Below, piece by piece: positions 32,864 through 40,151 of a DNA stretch of 40,151 bases (the first letter of the stretch is position 1; every line of letters starts with the position of its first letter). The notes beneath the pieces are model-generated. The model saw only the letters and a list, made by a program, of their open reading frames with translations, had not been told where the DNA came from and did no database searches. This DNA comes from Thermoanaerobaculum aquaticum (GTDB lineage: Bacteria > Acidobacteriota > UBA4820), in assembly GCA_020722885.1 (NCBI GenBank), contig DYJZ01000006.1, positions 1-40,151 of the forward strand. Direction: 5' to 3'. Made by a program: the position numbers and the translations under genes.

Positions 32864-33318
32864 TTGAAGGAGTAAAAATTAAAAATTTGAAAGTCATTCC
32901 AGACGATCGCGGTGAAGTAATGGAAATTTTAAGAAACGATGACGTGATGTTTGAAACTTTTGGGCAGGTTTATCTGTCAACAACTTACCCGGGTGTTGTA
33001 AAAGCATGGCACTACCACAAACTTCAAAAAGATAATTTTGCCTGTATAAAGGGAATGGTGAGGCTGGTTCTTGCAGATTTAAGAGATGGTTCACCGACAA
33101 AAGGTGAAATAAACGAATTTTACATTGGAGAAAGAAATCCTCTTCTTGTTCAGGTTCCAATAGGTGTTTACCACGGCTGGAAATGTCTCGGGAATGAAGA
33201 GGCTTATGTGATAAACATTCCAACAAAATCATACAACTACAATGAGCCGGATGAATACAGACTTCCAGCTCATAACAATGGCGTTATAAACTACGACTGG
33301 GCGGTAAAAGACAGATAA
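32860..33318 (+). CDS. rfbC: dTDP-4-dehydrorhamnose 3,5-epimerase family protein
   Basis: 152 residues, a cupin-fold RmlC-like epimerase. DDRGEVMEILR, YPGVVKAWHYHKLQKDNFACIKG and VPIGVYHGWKCLG match the family, with the catalytic-type His in AWHYHK. It is shorter than E. coli RmlC (about 185), so a related epimerase is possible. Its place between rfbA and rfbD supports the dTDP-rhamnose role. Confidence 0.85.
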   Translation: MIEGVKIKNLKVIPDDRGEVMEILRNDDVMFETFGQVYLSTTYPGVVKAWHYHKLQKDNFACIKGMVRLVLADLRDGSPTKGEINEFYIGERNPLLVQVPIGVYHGWKCLGNEEAYVINIPTKSYNYNEPDEYRLPAHNNGVINYDWAVKDR

Positions 33319-33321
33319 ATA

Positions 33322-34173
33322 ATGAAGAAAATACTGCTTTTGGGTGCTAAAGGGATGTTTGGAACTGATGCTAAAGAATATCTTAGATCATTTTATGATA
33401 TTTATCCTGCTGACATTCCTGAAGTTAACATTACAGATATAAAGTCCCTGAAAGATGTATTTGAGAAATCAAAGCCTGATATTGTAATAAATGCTGCTGC
33501 TTTTACCGATGTCGATGGGGCAGAGAAGAAAAAGGAAGAAGCATTAAAAGTGAATTTTGAAGGTGCATCAAATGTTGCAAAAATTTGCAAAGATAAAAAG
33601 GCTTTTCTTGTTCATATATCTACAGACTATGTTTTTCCCGGGATTAAGAAGGAGGGATACCTTCCCGAAGATGAGGCGGGGCCATCGACCTGCTACTATG
33701 GTGAAACCAAATTGTTGGCTGAAAATGAGATAAAAAAAATTTTTTCAGGAGACAATTTTTTAATTTGTAGAACACAGTGGCTCTACGGGAAGAATGGAAA
33801 AAATTTTGTAAAGACAATTGTCAGATTGTCCCGAGAAAAAGATAAAATTGATGTTGTTGGTGACCAGTGGGGTGTACCAACGTGGACAAAAGATTTAGTT
33901 GAGCAAATTGACTATCTACTAAAAAATGGATATGTTGGCATTGTGCATACGGTAGGAGGTGGCGGTCCGATCACCTGGTTCACATTTGCAAAGGAAATAT
34001 TGAAGGCAACAGGAAGCCGCTGCAAAGTAAATGAAATAAATTCTGACCAATTAAAAAGAGATGCTATAAGACCTAAATATGGATTTCTTAGAAACGAGGC
34101 TATACCGGAAAATTTGATCAGAGATTATAGAGTATCTCTTAAAATGTATCTGAAAGAGGAGAATTTTCTATGA
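33322..34173 (+). CDS. rfbD: dTDP-4-dehydrorhamnose reductase
   Basis: 283 residues. An SDR-fold NAD(P)H reductase that makes dTDP-L-rhamnose. ILLLGAKGMFGTDAKEYL is the Rossmann start, NAAAFTDVDGAE is typical of RmlD, and STDYVFPG plus YYGETKLLAEN carries the YxxxK catalytic pair. The ATG is 3 bases after the rfbC stop, and it overlaps rfbB by four bases. Confidence 0.93.
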   Translation: MKKILLLGAKGMFGTDAKEYLRSFYDIYPADIPEVNITDIKSLKDVFEKSKPDIVINAAAFTDVDGAEKKKEEALKVNFEGASNVAKICKDKKAFLVHISTDYVFPGIKKEGYLPEDEAGPSTCYYGETKLLAENEIKKIFSGDNFLICRTQWLYGKNGKNFVKTIVRLSREKDKIDVVGDQWGVPTWTKDLVEQIDYLLKNGYVGIVHTVGGGGPITWFTFAKEILKATGSRCKVNEINSDQLKRDAIRPKYGFLRNEAIPENLIRDYRVSLKMYLKEENFL

Positions 34174-35222
34174 AAAATATCCTTGTTACCGGAGCTGCCG
34201 GTTTTATAGGGAGTAATTTTGTCAGAAGAGCTCTAAAACTAAAAAGTGATTGGAGAATTGTTGCTTTAGATGCCCTTACCTATGCAGGAAATCTTGAGAA
34301 TCTCAAGGGTTTAAAAGAAAGCTATAAAGAGAGATACGCATTTGTAAAAATTGATATAAGAGATAAAAATGGAGTCTTCAACCTCTTTAAACAGGAGGAT
34401 TTTGACGGAGTTATCCATTTTGCTGCTGAAAGCCATGTTGACAGGTCAATTCTTGGACCACTTCAATTTGTTGAGACAAATGTTCTGGGAACGGTCAATC
34501 TTCTTGAGGGAGCAAGAAAATTTTTTAAAAACGAGGAATGCAGGTTCCTGCATATTTCGACGGATGAAGTATACGGAGCGCTCGGTGATAAGGGGGCTTT
34601 TACAGAAGAAACCAAAATAGATCCTTCCTCTCCATATTCTGCAAGTAAAGCTGCGTCAGACCTTTTTGTTCTTTCCTACTTTAAAACATATAGATTAAAT
34701 TGTGTTATAACAAGATGCTGTAACAATTATGGTCCCTATCAGTTTCCTGAAAAATTGATCCCCTTTATGATAAAAAGAGCAATTGATGGTGAGCCGCTGC
34801 CTGTCTATGGTGATGGGAGAAATGTAAGAGACTGGATTTTTGTTGACGACCACAATGATGGAACGATCCTTGCATTTGAAAAAGGTAACAAAGGAGAGAT
34901 TTACAATCTGGGAGCAAGGTGTGAAAAGAGAAACATTGACCTTGTAAAACTGCTTATTGAAAAACTAAAAGTTTTTCTAAAAGATAGAAAAGGTTTTAAA
35001 GAACCTGAGATTGCTTTTGTAAAAGACAGGCCGGGACACGATTTCAGATATGCGATGGATCCATCAAAAGCAGAAAGAGAATTGGGGTTCAAGCCAAAAG
35101 TTTCCTTTGAAGAAGGAATTGATTTGACCGTTAAATGGTATATTGAGAACGAAGGGTGGTGGAGAAGAATAATCTCTGGTGAATATCTTGAATATATTGA
35201 AAAACAGTATGCGAAACGGTAA
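34170..35222 (+). CDS. rfbB: dTDP-glucose 4,6-dehydratase
   Basis: 350 residues. It has the NAD-binding ILVTGAAGFIGSNFVRR and the family signatures DALTYAGNLENL, HFAAESHVDRSI, HISTDEVYGALG, SPYSASKAASDL (YxxxK) and VRDWIFVDDHNDG. It converts dTDP-glucose to the 4-keto-6-deoxy intermediate used by RfbC and RfbD. It is immediately followed by a diverged copy of itself. Confidence 0.95.
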   Translation: MKNILVTGAAGFIGSNFVRRALKLKSDWRIVALDALTYAGNLENLKGLKESYKERYAFVKIDIRDKNGVFNLFKQEDFDGVIHFAAESHVDRSILGPLQFVETNVLGTVNLLEGARKFFKNEECRFLHISTDEVYGALGDKGAFTEETKIDPSSPYSASKAASDLFVLSYFKTYRLNCVITRCCNNYGPYQFPEKLIPFMIKRAIDGEPLPVYGDGRNVRDWIFVDDHNDGTILAFEKGNKGEIYNLGARCEKRNIDLVKLLIEKLKVFLKDRKGFKEPEIAFVKDRPGHDFRYAMDPSKAERELGFKPKVSFEEGIDLTVKWYIENEGWWRRIISGEYLEYIEKQYAKR

Positions 35223-35250
35223 AGATGGCTCATTTGATGAGAATTGTTCT

Positions 35251-36240
35251 GTGATCAAATCTCTTCTTGTTACAGGTGGAGGCGGTTTTGTAGGTGGAAA
35301 TTTTGTCAGGCTTGTTTTGCAGGAAAAGTTAGAGTGGAGAATCTGTGTTGTTGACAGAATAGTGGGGCAGAAGATTACTCCATCGCTTGAAGGGCTCATA
35401 GAAAGATACAATCAGAGGTTAAGGCTTGAAAAAATAGACCTGAATGACGAAAAGCTGGGCAGGCTATTTGAAGAAGAGGGGTTTGACTATGTGCTTCATT
35501 TTGCGGCAAAAAACCCTTCAGGTAAGGAAATGGGAGACCCCAGCGAATTTGCAGAGGTAAACATAGAAAGAAGCGTAAGACTTCTCGAAGAGGTAAGAAA
35601 AGCGAGTTACACGAAAAAGATTAGATTTGTTCACCTTTCGTCTTATGAAGTTTATGGAACGATGGAAGAAAGGGGATTTTCTGAAGAAAGTTCGTTGAAG
35701 CCAACAACCCCCTATGCGGCAAGCAAGGCAGGGGCTGACCTTTTTTCTTTTGCCTACAACAAAACTTTCGGAATGGATGTTATTTCAACCAGAACGACCA
35801 ATATTTATGGTCCCTATCAGTCTTACGATAAATTTATTCCTATGATAATTGAAAAGGTGCTTCAAAACAAAGAAATAAAAATATTTGGTGATGGAACAAT
35901 AGTGAGAGACTGGATATATGTTGACGATCACAACAGGGCTGTTTTAAGTCTTCTTGAAAGTGGCAAAAGTGGTGAAGTTTATCACATTGGGGCGAACAAC
36001 CCGCGAAGTCAGAACGAAATAATAACAGAAGTTTTAAGAAATCTTTCTACCTATTTAAACAAAAATGTTAAAGACCTTGAAAAACTTGTCAAATATGAAA
36101 AGGGGAGAATTGCTGAAGACAAAATAAGAACTCTTAAAACAGACAAAATAAAAAAAGAAATTTCCTTTGTTCCTCAGGTATCTTTTGAAGAAGGGATAAA
36201 AAGAACAGTGGAATTTTATTTAAAAAGGAAATTTTCATAA
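35251..36240 (+). CDS. NAD-dependent epimerase/dehydratase, tandem paralogue of RfbB
   Basis: About 329 residues from GTG 35251 (VIKSLLVTGGGGFVGGNFVRL, collinear with the RfbB start). The track start at GTG 35179 and ATG 35209 lie inside rfbB and lack a good ribosome site. It keeps TGGGGFVG, HFAAKNPSG, HLSSYEVYG, PYAASKAGADL (YxxxK) and VRDWIYVDDHNRA. Whole blocks (GPYQ, VRDWI-VDDHN, SFEEGI--TV) match RfbB next door, so a tandem duplication is likely. HFAAES has become HFAAKN and STDEVYG has become SSYEVYG, losing the Asp-Glu pair of 4,6-dehydratases, so a different reaction such as epimerisation is inferred. Confidence 0.85.
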   Translation: MIKSLLVTGGGGFVGGNFVRLVLQEKLEWRICVVDRIVGQKITPSLEGLIERYNQRLRLEKIDLNDEKLGRLFEEEGFDYVLHFAAKNPSGKEMGDPSEFAEVNIERSVRLLEEVRKASYTKKIRFVHLSSYEVYGTMEERGFSEESSLKPTTPYAASKAGADLFSFAYNKTFGMDVISTRTTNIYGPYQSYDKFIPMIIEKVLQNKEIKIFGDGTIVRDWIYVDDHNRAVLSLLESGKSGEVYHIGANNPRSQNEIITEVLRNLSTYLNKNVKDLEKLVKYEKGRIAEDKIRTLKTDKIKKEISFVPQVSFEEGIKRTVEFYLKRKFS

Positions 36241-36259
36241 ATATAAGGAGATATAAAAA

Positions 36260-37126
36260 ATGACGGTGAAAAAGATTTTACTATTTTTGCTAATTCTACT
36301 TTTTTCAACCTTGCTTATTTCATTTGAGGAGCCGGTAAAAACTTTGAAGGAAAAGCAGCAGAAGTTGAATGTTAGAACCATATACAAAAAGTCAAAAATA
36401 AAGATAGCAAGAGCAAAAAGGTATGAAGTTGTAGATGGTGCTTCAACAGAAAATGTTTTAGAGAGAATTGAAAAAGAATTTGATACAGAGGGAAGAATCG
36501 TAGTCCTGCGGAAATTTAATGGTAATATCATTGAAAAAGAAAGTCACTACAAATACGACAAAAACTCTAATCTGGTTAAAGAAGTTGTTCGGTCAGGGGA
36601 AGGAAAAATTTTGGAAGAAACAGACTATAAATATGACTCCGAAGGAAGAGTAATTTCGGCTGAATCTAAGGATGGGAATGGGAAATTAACTGATATTTAT
36701 GAATATTATTATGGTAAAGACAGGAAAATTATAAGGGCAAAAATGTACAATGGAGAGAAAATTTTGTTGAATACAGTTGAATATTTTTATCCTGCTGATT
36801 ACGACAAAGATGAATGCTATGAAATGAATATCTTCGATGATGCCGGCAATCTTGTGTCGAGAGTGGTTTATACTTACGATGCCAGAGGAAATCTTGTAGA
36901 AAAAATAAATTACAGAAAGGGAAATGTAGAAAAAGACAGGCTTTACTATTCTTATGATGAAAACAACAACCTTACCCGGATAAAAAAAGTAACCGGTACA
37001 AATATTGTATCAGGATATGAGAAAAGGGCTTACAACAAAGAAGGATTAAACACAGAAATAAAAATCTTATCAGGAGAAAATGTCATTACATCCTTTATAA
37101 AAATTGAGTACGAAACCTATCAGTAA
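36260..37126 (+). CDS. Secreted YD/RHS-like repeat protein
   Basis: 288 residues. A signal peptide (KKILLFLLILLFSTLLISF) comes first. Then follow repeated strands of the form YxYDxxGxLxxE, for example YKYDKNSNLVKEVV, YKYDSEGRVISAES, YTYDARGNLVEKIN and YSYDENNNLTRIKK, as in RHS/YD or wapA-type beta repeats. It is far shorter than RHS toxins and has no C-terminal toxin domain. It lies 19 bases after the sugar-nucleotide genes with GGAG before the ATG, so it is probably in the same transcript. Function unknown. Confidence 0.75.
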   Translation: MTVKKILLFLLILLFSTLLISFEEPVKTLKEKQQKLNVRTIYKKSKIKIARAKRYEVVDGASTENVLERIEKEFDTEGRIVVLRKFNGNIIEKESHYKYDKNSNLVKEVVRSGEGKILEETDYKYDSEGRVISAESKDGNGKLTDIYEYYYGKDRKIIRAKMYNGEKILLNTVEYFYPADYDKDECYEMNIFDDAGNLVSRVVYTYDARGNLVEKINYRKGNVEKDRLYYSYDENNNLTRIKKVTGTNIVSGYEKRAYNKEGLNTEIKILSGENVITSFIKIEYETYQ

Positions 37127-37141
37127 AAGAAATGGATAAAT

Positions 37142-37993
37142 ATGTCCTTTCTTATTAATCAAAAAACTTTCAAAAATCGAAGAAGTAAAGACAAAGCAAA
37201 GTTTATTCTCCTGTTTATTCTTATAAGTTGTTTTATTGAAGAGAGTTCTGCTTCACTATACGACTTTGAAGGAAATACAATAAACAGTCGTTTCAAAACA
37301 CCTGAAGGGTTTAGCAGAATTGTTCCCTCACAAAAAAGTTTTGGAGAATTTCTTCAGAATTATAAAATTAAACCAGAAGGAACACCTGTTCATCTTTTCA
37401 ACGGGAAAATAAAGCAAAACAAAGTATGGGCGGCTGTTCTTGATATGCCAATAATTGAAAAAGACCTTATTCAATGTGCAGATGCAATAATTAAACTCAG
37501 GGCTGAGTACTTTTATGAAAAAGGGGAATATGAAAATATTATTTTTACTCTGACAAATGGTATGGTTGTTCCATACAGAAAGTATATTGAAGGATACCGT
37601 ATAAAAGTTGCAGGAAATAAAAGTGAATGGGTAAAAACTGACAAAAAAGGAGAGAGCAGAAAAATTTTTGAAGAATACCTTGAATTTATTTATACCTATT
37701 GTGGAACAGCGTCTTTGCAAAAAGATACAGTTAAGGGTGAATTAAACAATATTGAAATAGGGGATATTTTTCTTGAAGCTGGTAGCCCTGGACACGCAGT
37801 CATTGTTGTTGATCTTGCACAAAATGAGAAAGGTGAAAAAATTATGCTTCTTGCTCAAAGTTATATGCCCTCACAGGAGATGCACATTCTAAAGAGTGGT
37901 GAGGAGTTTTCTCCCTGGTATAAAGTGGAAGATACAGAATTGAAAACCGCGGAGTGGATTTTCCCGAAAGGAAGTTTAAGGAAGTGGAAATAA
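37142..37993 (+). CDS. DUF4846-like secreted protein
   Basis: 283 residues. The N-terminus is basic, with a hydrophobic stretch (FILLFILISCFIEESSA), so it is a signal peptide, possibly starting late in the ORF. The core has TPEGFSRIVPSQKSFGEFLQNYKIKPEGTPVHLFNG, then DLIQCADAIIKLRAEYFY and SPGHAVIVVDLA, the pattern I associate with DUF4846. The family has no established function that I know. The GTPVHL and GHAVIVVD histidines could be active-site residues. It is the last gene before the decayed accessory region. Confidence 0.75.
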   Translation: MSFLINQKTFKNRRSKDKAKFILLFILISCFIEESSASLYDFEGNTINSRFKTPEGFSRIVPSQKSFGEFLQNYKIKPEGTPVHLFNGKIKQNKVWAAVLDMPIIEKDLIQCADAIIKLRAEYFYEKGEYENIIFTLTNGMVVPYRKYIEGYRIKVAGNKSEWVKTDKKGESRKIFEEYLEFIYTYCGTASLQKDTVKGELNNIEIGDIFLEAGSPGHAVIVVDLAQNEKGEKIMLLAQSYMPSQEMHILKSGEEFSPWYKVEDTELKTAEWIFPKGSLRKWK

Positions 37994-38017
37994 AAGAGGT
38001 ATAAAAATAAAGGGAAA

Positions 38018-38880
38018 ATGGATAAAATTAAGAGAAATAATTTTTTTAATTACTCATTTTCTGAAAAATTCTGCGTTTTCAGAGACGAAGAAAATGGTGT
38101 GATTCTTTATAAATCTGATTGTGATGATTTAATGGATATTTTTATAAAAGAATATCCTGAAGGCATATTTGATATGATTTTTGCAGATCCCCCTTATTTT
38201 TTATCAAATGGTGGCATTACCTGTAGGGCAGGTAAAATGACAAAAGTTGATAAAGGTGAGTGGGATAAATCAAAAGGTGTCAATGGAAATCACAGGTTTA
38301 ACCTTTCCTGGCTTTCCCGTTGTCAAAAGTTACTTAAGCCCAACGGAACTATCTGGGTAACTGGAACACATCATGTTATCTATTCTGTGGGTTTTGCAAT
38401 GCAGCAACTCGGTATGAAAATATTAAATGACATTTCTAGGGAAAAGCCGAATCCTCCACCAAATCTTTCCTGTCGTTATTTTACCCATTCAACTGAAACA
38501 ATAATCTGGGCTGCAAAAAATAATAAATCAAAACATTTTTTAATTATGAAGAAATGAGGCGATTAAATCAAGGAAAGCAAATGAAAAGTGTATGGACAAT
38601 TCCAGCTCCAAACAGCGAAGAAAAATTGTATGGTAAACATCCAACACAAAAACCGGTTAAACTTTTAGAAAGAAGTATTTTAGCAAGTACTAAAGAAGGT
38701 GATTTAATCTTTGATTCATTTGCAGGTAATTCAACTACCGGCATTGCTGCAATAAAATTGAATAGATTTTTTGTGGGTTGTGAGATTGATGAAGAATATG
38801 TATCACTATCCATAAAAAGATTAAAAGGGTGTATTTATGAAAATACTAATAGACTTGATTTTTGGAAAATGAAATCATGA
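38018..38880 (+). pseudogene. DpnA-like adenine-specific DNA methyltransferase, frameshifted
   Basis: Two ORFs (38018-38557 and the frame ending at 38880) make one beta-class N6-adenine methyltransferase. The first has the catalytic motif FADPPYFLSNGGIT, DKGEWDKS and NLSCRYFTHSTETI. The second has GKHPTQKPVKLLER and the SAM motif FDSFAGNSTTGIAA. Adding one T to the six-T run near 38536-38541 restores KHFFNYEEMRRLNQGKQMKSVW, the expected family sequence. The likely target is GATC or similar, as in M2.DpnII, but that is inference. It is a real broken gene unless the base is a read error. Confidence 0.88.
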
Positions 38881-39088
38881 AAAAAGGTGGGCTTGGCGGA
38901 GCTAATACATTAACAGGATTAAATTTTGAGAAAAAATCGATCTGTATAAATTACTGGAAAAAATACCAGGATATACACTAAAGAAATCAAAAGAAAAAGC
39001 TGGAATTTATGTTTATTTTGAACAAAAATTAGTAGCACGATGCTTTAGGAAATATGAATTTGATGAAAATAAAATCCAATTACTATAG
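38877..39088 (+). pseudogene. Type II restriction-endonuclease-like N-terminal fragment, frameshifted
   Basis: ATG 38877 overlaps the methyltransferase stop (ATGA) and encodes MKKGGLGGANTLTGLNFEKK. A missing base after the six-A run near 38936 shifts the frame, and the next frame reads DLYKLLEKIPGYTLKK, IYVYFEQKLVARCFRKYEF and then a stop at 39086. GGANTLTG(L/K)xFE openings are what I recall from some type II restriction enzymes, and its position coupled to a DNA methyltransferase fits. The catalytic PD-(D/E)xK part is absent, so it is inactive. Confidence 0.6.
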
Positions 39089-39179
39089 AAAGATTAAAGA
39101 ATTTAAAGGAAACAATCCTTTATAAGGAGTGAATATTATAAAAAATCATATTGCAAAAAATGGAAAATATCATGGGATG

Positions 39180-39448
39180 TAGAAGCAGGTGCCGATCTTT
39201 TGGATTTCATTGTGGCTCTGCCTTCTCAACTGTTTTACAATACAATGATTCCTGCCTCTGGTTTGTTGCCCGTAATAATAAAGAAAAATAAATTCAGTTG
39301 TGTGGGTACAGAAGAAGAAGAAGATGATGAGGCATTCGAAGAAAAGATGAAAACCCTCACATCAGAACTGGCAAAGCAAATGGAAAAAGGAAGAAGACTG
39401 GATGAGGAGATAAAAAGAAATTTAGCAAAAATTGGGTGGAAGGTATAA
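39180..39448 (+). pseudogene. HsdM (type I DNA methyltransferase) C-terminal fragment
   Basis: FIVALPSQLFYNTMIPASG near 39209 is the conserved VALPSQLFYNTxIPA block that follows motif IV in HsdM. LTSELAKQMEKGRRLDEEIKRNLAKIGWKV at the end resembles the HsdM C-terminus. About 20 odd residues separate the two, so the intervening catalytic and helical part has been deleted. Upstream of 39200 the sense frame continues as WKISWDVEAGADLL without a proper start. No HsdR or HsdS is nearby. It is a remnant, unrelated to the type II pair before it. Confidence 0.75.
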
Positions 39449-39479
39449 AATATAATCTAAACAAAAAAAGGTGGAGCAT

Positions 39480-39769
39480 CACATCTGTCCAAAATAAATT
39501 TTGACAGAACCATCTAAGAAGTCAAGGGGAAAAGAAAAAGGAAAAAGGTGAGCCATTTTCGGATAAAATAATTTTTCCCTACTAAAAAGGGAACTATAAA
39601 ACACTGAAATGAGGCTCAACAATTGCTGGATAAGTGCACTTTTTGAGGGAAAACCAAAATTTAAATGACAATCCCGTGTACCTCATTTTCAAACCCCCCT
39701 AATACCAGTCCAAAACCCTCAATTTTTAAGGATAAACCTTCTGTTTTCAAATTATCCTGGACAGCAGTG
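39480..39769. mobile_element. IS-derived remnant, copy 2 (290 bp, no transposase)
   Basis: The left end CACATCTGTCCAAAATAAATTTTGACAGAACCATCTAAGAAG is nearly identical to 16340-16380. The right end, TCATTTTCAAACCCCCCTAATACCAGTC to ATTATCCTGGACAGCAGTG, matches 16797-16883. Left end and inverted right end (CACTGCTGTCCAGGATAA) agree at 14 of 18 positions. Only about 150 bases separate the shared ends and there is no ORF, so it is MITE-like. No certain target duplication is visible. Confidence 0.7.
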
Positions 39770-39805
39770 CTTTGACATTAATTTAAAATTATAATAATAA
39801 TAAAC

Positions 39806-40023
39806 ATGAACACAATAAAAGATTTAATAGTGCATAGTCTTCACCATAGTTTTGCGACGCATCTACTGGAAAGTGGTGTTAATTTAAGGTATATTCAGGA
39901 GATTTTCGGGCATACAGGCTCAAAAACGACGAAAATTTACACGCTTGTAAGCAAGAAGTCATAGGAAAAGATAAAGAATCCATTGGATACTTTATAAATC
40001 TGAAAAAAGAGATTGAAAGATGA
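39806..40023 (+). pseudogene. Tyrosine recombinase (integrase) C-terminal fragment, frameshifted
   Basis: [42 protein letters not shown] matches the C-terminal catalytic box of XerD/integron-type integrases. The usual HxLRH is HSLHH here, so the second catalytic arginine is lost; the nucleophile is the Y of KIYT. A one-base shift after SKK moves the frame to [21 protein letters not shown], ending at 40021-40023. The N-terminal two thirds are missing. ATG 39806 is only nominal. It lies 37 bases after IS remnant 2. Confidence 0.82.
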
Positions 40024-40151
40024 CAAAATTTGTTAAAAATGAAGAATTCTGGCAATTCAGTCAGAATCGGGATAAACGAAATACTTCGTCTATACTCCCA
40101 AAATGGAACAAAAAACGAAGTACTTCGGATATGAACGAGTTATATGAAATG
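40020..40151 (+). CDS. Start of an unidentified ORF running off the window
   Basis: ATG 40020 overlaps the stop of the integrase remnant (ATGA), and the frame stays open for 44 codons to the edge (MTKFVKNEEFWQFSQNRDKR...). I recognise no family. It contains two direct repeats of AAACGAA(A/G)TACTTCG 39 bases apart, the second holding a perfect 12-base palindrome. This could equally be non-coding repeat DNA. Confidence 0.3.
   Translation, partial: MTKFVKNEEFWQFSQNRDKRNTSSILPKWNKKRSTSDMNELYEM

Noticed and set aside
35179-35250. Upstream start of the second epimerase at GTG 35179
   Set aside because: The extra 24 residues precede the Rossmann start, overlap rfbB and lack a ribosome site; GTG 35251 aligns with the RfbB N-terminus.
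40104-40148. UbiE-like start MEQKTKYFGYERV
   Set aside because: The resemblance to UbiE N-termini is short and the frame stops after 14 codons.

Overview
The window is AT-rich, gene-dense chromosomal DNA from a diderm (LPS-making) bacterium. It carries lpxB, a lipid A acyltransferase, ADP-heptose genes (gmhB and a split hldE), kdsB, a LapA/LapB-like fusion and a dTDP-rhamnose/GDP-mannose gene set. Start codons are often TTG or GTG behind good Shine-Dalgarno sites. I cannot name the phylum from the sequence. The gene mix does not point to a familiar model organism, and an under-sampled lineage is plausible.

Layout. 1-604 holds interspersed repeats ending in a strong promoter for rpmB. 605-5621 is envelope and LPS precursor biosynthesis: rpmB, convergent lpxB, then tmk, an lpxL-like gene, gmhB, rfaE1 and rfaE2 packed as one operon, with a tiny ferredoxin gene (too short for the ORF track) convergent at its end. 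5947-10850 carries a LysM protein, an aldose-epimerase-like protein, an Lrp/AsnC-type small ORF broken by an in-frame TAA, a repeat-plus-CNBD protein and a nitroreductase. 10851-11344 is a second repeat block that again ends in a promoter, here for a secreted C10 cysteine protease with PKD domains. kdsB, an Ig-like lipoprotein and pgk follow. 16340-16883 is an insertion-sequence remnant with recognisable terminal inverted repeats.

16958-27406 is one minus-strand run of 14 closely spaced genes: rplU-rpmA-obgE-nadD-rsfS-(degenerate sigma54-activator-like AAA+ protein)-rlmH-dksA/traR-like-(LapA+LapB-like fusion)-three overlapping zinc-ribbon membrane/soluble proteins of unknown function-epmA-like-corC-like. 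It joins ribosome assembly genes to envelope and unknown genes. A third repeat block (27459-27640) sits upstream of its promoter. After an aldehyde dehydrogenase, 29400-37993 is a plus-strand sugar-nucleotide operon (DegT aminotransferase, NusG/RfaH-like antiterminator, manC, rmlA, rmlC, rmlD, rmlB, an rmlB-like tandem paralogue) followed by two secreted proteins of unknown role.

38018-40151 is a decaying accessory region. It holds a frameshifted DpnA-like adenine methyltransferase, a frameshifted type II restriction-enzyme-like fragment, an HsdM fragment, a second and shorter copy of the IS remnant, and a tyrosine recombinase fragment.

The most interesting signals are: a shared upstream module (ACTTCTACA-N4-CTTG with the -35 box) in front of rpmB, rplU and the C10 protease, each time next to the interspersed repeats; the three-gene zinc-ribbon cluster beside a LapA-LapB-like fusion; the AAA+ regulator lacking the GAFTGA and Walker B signatures; and the paired IS-derived elements.
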